Source of the DNA: Euborellia annulipes
Taxonomy: Eukaryota > Arthropoda > Insecta > Dermaptera > Anisolabididae
NCBI GenBank assembly: GCA_023213315.1
Contig: JAKCPI010002008.1
Coordinates: 1-64,000, forward strand
Direction of reading: 5' to 3'
Length of the DNA: 64,000 nt
Shown piece after piece: positions 62,485 through 64,000 of the stretch. The position numbers were made by a program, and so were the translations under genes. Position 1 is the stretch's first letter, and the number at the start of each line of letters is the position of its first letter. The notes beneath the pieces are model-generated. The model did no database searches, had not been told where the DNA came from, and was given only the letters and a program-made list of their open reading frames with translations.

Positions 62485-63069
62485 TAGAGACCGGATTTTA
62501 AGCAAATGCTTATTGCTGAATTTTTATAAGCAGCCATTAGATATTTAATTTCTATACGAATTAGGAAAACTAAGTGCATTGAGATTACATTTTTTATGCT
62601 TTTTTTGCTTTTTTTGAGTTTTCATGCTTTTTTTCCCTTTCGTGCTTATTTGAACTTATTTTACGAATATTTATAAATTTTTTTTTTTTTTTATTAAAAA
62701 AATTTTTTCCCATTCACACCCGCATACACCAGGGACGTATATAGGGGGGGGGGGGCCGCCCCTCCCCAGAAAAAAAAAAAAAAAAAATTTCCAAAAATCC
62801 CGCAGTGTGAAAAAAATATAGCCCTGTAAAAAAATTTTTTTCAGCAGGGTGAAAAAATTTGGTTTCGCAAAAAAAAATTTTCGCAGGGCGGGGCGGAATA
62901 AATTTAGTTTCTTTAAAAAAAAATTTGTACACGCCATTGGTATGAGTAAAATTGCTTATTAGATGCTTTTTTTCAACTTATATGCTTATTTAACAACTTT
63001 TTATTCAAGTTTTTTATGCTTTTTTAAGCACTTTTTTTCCCATTTTTTTATGCTTTTGTCCGGTCTCTA
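62485..63069. mobile_element. hAT-like element, duplication GTTATAAT
   Basis: Ends TAGAGACCGGA and TCCGGTCTCTA, flanked by GTTATAAT at 62477-62484 and 63070-63077. Inside are many ATGCTTTTT blocks and a nested GGGACGTATATAGG block with G12. No ORF. Confidence 0.88.
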
Positions 63070-64000
63070 GTTATAATCGTCAAAATTAAAAAAAAAACAT
63101 TTTTTTTGATTTTTGACAAAGTTGCGTTCGGCGCTCGAGGTCATAAACATGGATTATTCATTATGCCAAGATCATAAACAAGTCTGCAAAAATCAGAACT
63201 ACCGGACTATCCCTTACCTTCAGGTGACAAAGTTACTGGACTAAAACTCAAAAAATCAATTATTTTTTAGATGCTCTTTGAATTGTATATTCTCATTTTG
63301 CCATTGGAATTGTTTGAAGCACACTTCATAGAAAAGATAGGAGAAATGGTAATAAAAATATTTCTGAATTGCACATCTTGCATTCTAATATATCGACGGA
63401 AACTATAAATATGTCTCGACATGGCGGATGACAGCCCCTTTTGAAAGGGAGGGTCTGCCGCAGGCGAGGCTAAACGCAAAGCCCCCGTCACTCATTGATA
63501 AATTACGGTATTTAATTCATTAGAGCAATTTCCCTTTTCTTTTACTTTGGGCAAATTTCCAAGAGCTTTTATAAAAGACAAATAGATTTAGGCAAGTGTT
63601 TGAACAAAGCTTGGCAAGGCAAAGTAATTTATCTCTTTGATGCCATGTAGAATTGGCAAAATAATAAAATTCTGCAGAAGAGTTAGATTAGAGTAAAAAA
63701 CGTTTAGAATATTTTCCTTTCACACACTTTACCTGCTCATGTGTGTGTTTGCCCCTATTTCATGCACACATTTCTCTTACCTTCGGTAATTGAAAGTTAC
63801 TGTAAAATTTATAAACATGGGAAAATTTTGTTGCCGCCATGGCAAACATTTCTTCTATAGGAGATATATGTAGTACAATAATAAAGTGTGCTTCAAACAA
63901 TTTTCAGGGCAAAATGAGAATATACATTTAAAAGAGAATTTAAAAAATAATTGATTTTTGAATTTTAATCAAAATCTTGTGGATCGAATTTTGAGAAAAT
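63070..64000. other. Right edge, repeats only
   Basis: Two R1 copies (63230-63425 and 63725-64000, opposite orientations) and AT-rich spacer. No exon or RNA gene is seen. Confidence 0.6.

Noticed and set aside
1..64000. CRISPR arrays, bacterial operons, rRNA genes
   Set aside because: No regularly spaced direct repeats with unique spacers, no ribosome-binding-site-led gene strings and no rRNA-like blocks; introns and family content are animal.

Overview
This window looks like nuclear DNA of an invertebrate animal. It is AT-rich, has spliceosomal introns of up to about 11 kb, two multi-exon animal genes, and dense non-autonomous transposons. I cannot place the species; nothing here separates, for example, sponge, cnidarian or lophotrochozoan.

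Two genes are well supported and lie tail to tail. SLC38A9, the lysosomal arginine transporter/sensor upstream of mTORC1, runs on the + strand from 18175 to 32036 in 12 exons that join in phase, except for one extra C in a six-C run in exon 3. A Venus kinase receptor (VKR) runs on the minus strand from 55940 or beyond down to 32829. It has eleven in-phase exons encoding a Venus flytrap ectodomain, one membrane helix and an insulin-receptor-like tyrosine kinase. Its 5' end was not found. About 790 bp separate the two stop codons.

Layout. 1-3428: intergenic repeats. 3429-11136: a 7.7-kb inverted repeat whose arms carry different insertions (a Helitron and a ribozyme foldback on the left, a 1.2-kb terminal-inverted-repeat element on the right), plus a possible 41-codon spliced gene. 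11137-17880: repeats and foldbacks. 17880-18174: CpG-rich promoter/5'UTR-like segment with a short uORF. 18175-32036: SLC38A9, whose introns are full of foldbacks. 32829-55940: VKR, whose introns hold tRNA-box palindromes, a SINE, hAT-like and TTAA-type elements and one orphan promoter-like island. 55941-64000: LINE end, hAT-like elements and long palindromes.

The most notable non-genic feature is a set of hammerhead ribozyme motifs (CTGANGA, stem II, GAAA, then ACGT plus a cleavable base, enclosed by stem I). I list 28 motif copies, intact or decayed. Nine foldbacks carry one on each arm, on opposite strands. Stem I and stem II differ between families but stay paired, while the core is constant. 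The arrangement matches the small stem-III-less hammerheads known from Penelope-like elements and retrozymes, which cleave as dimers. At least twenty palindromes of unrelated origin occur in the 64 kb.
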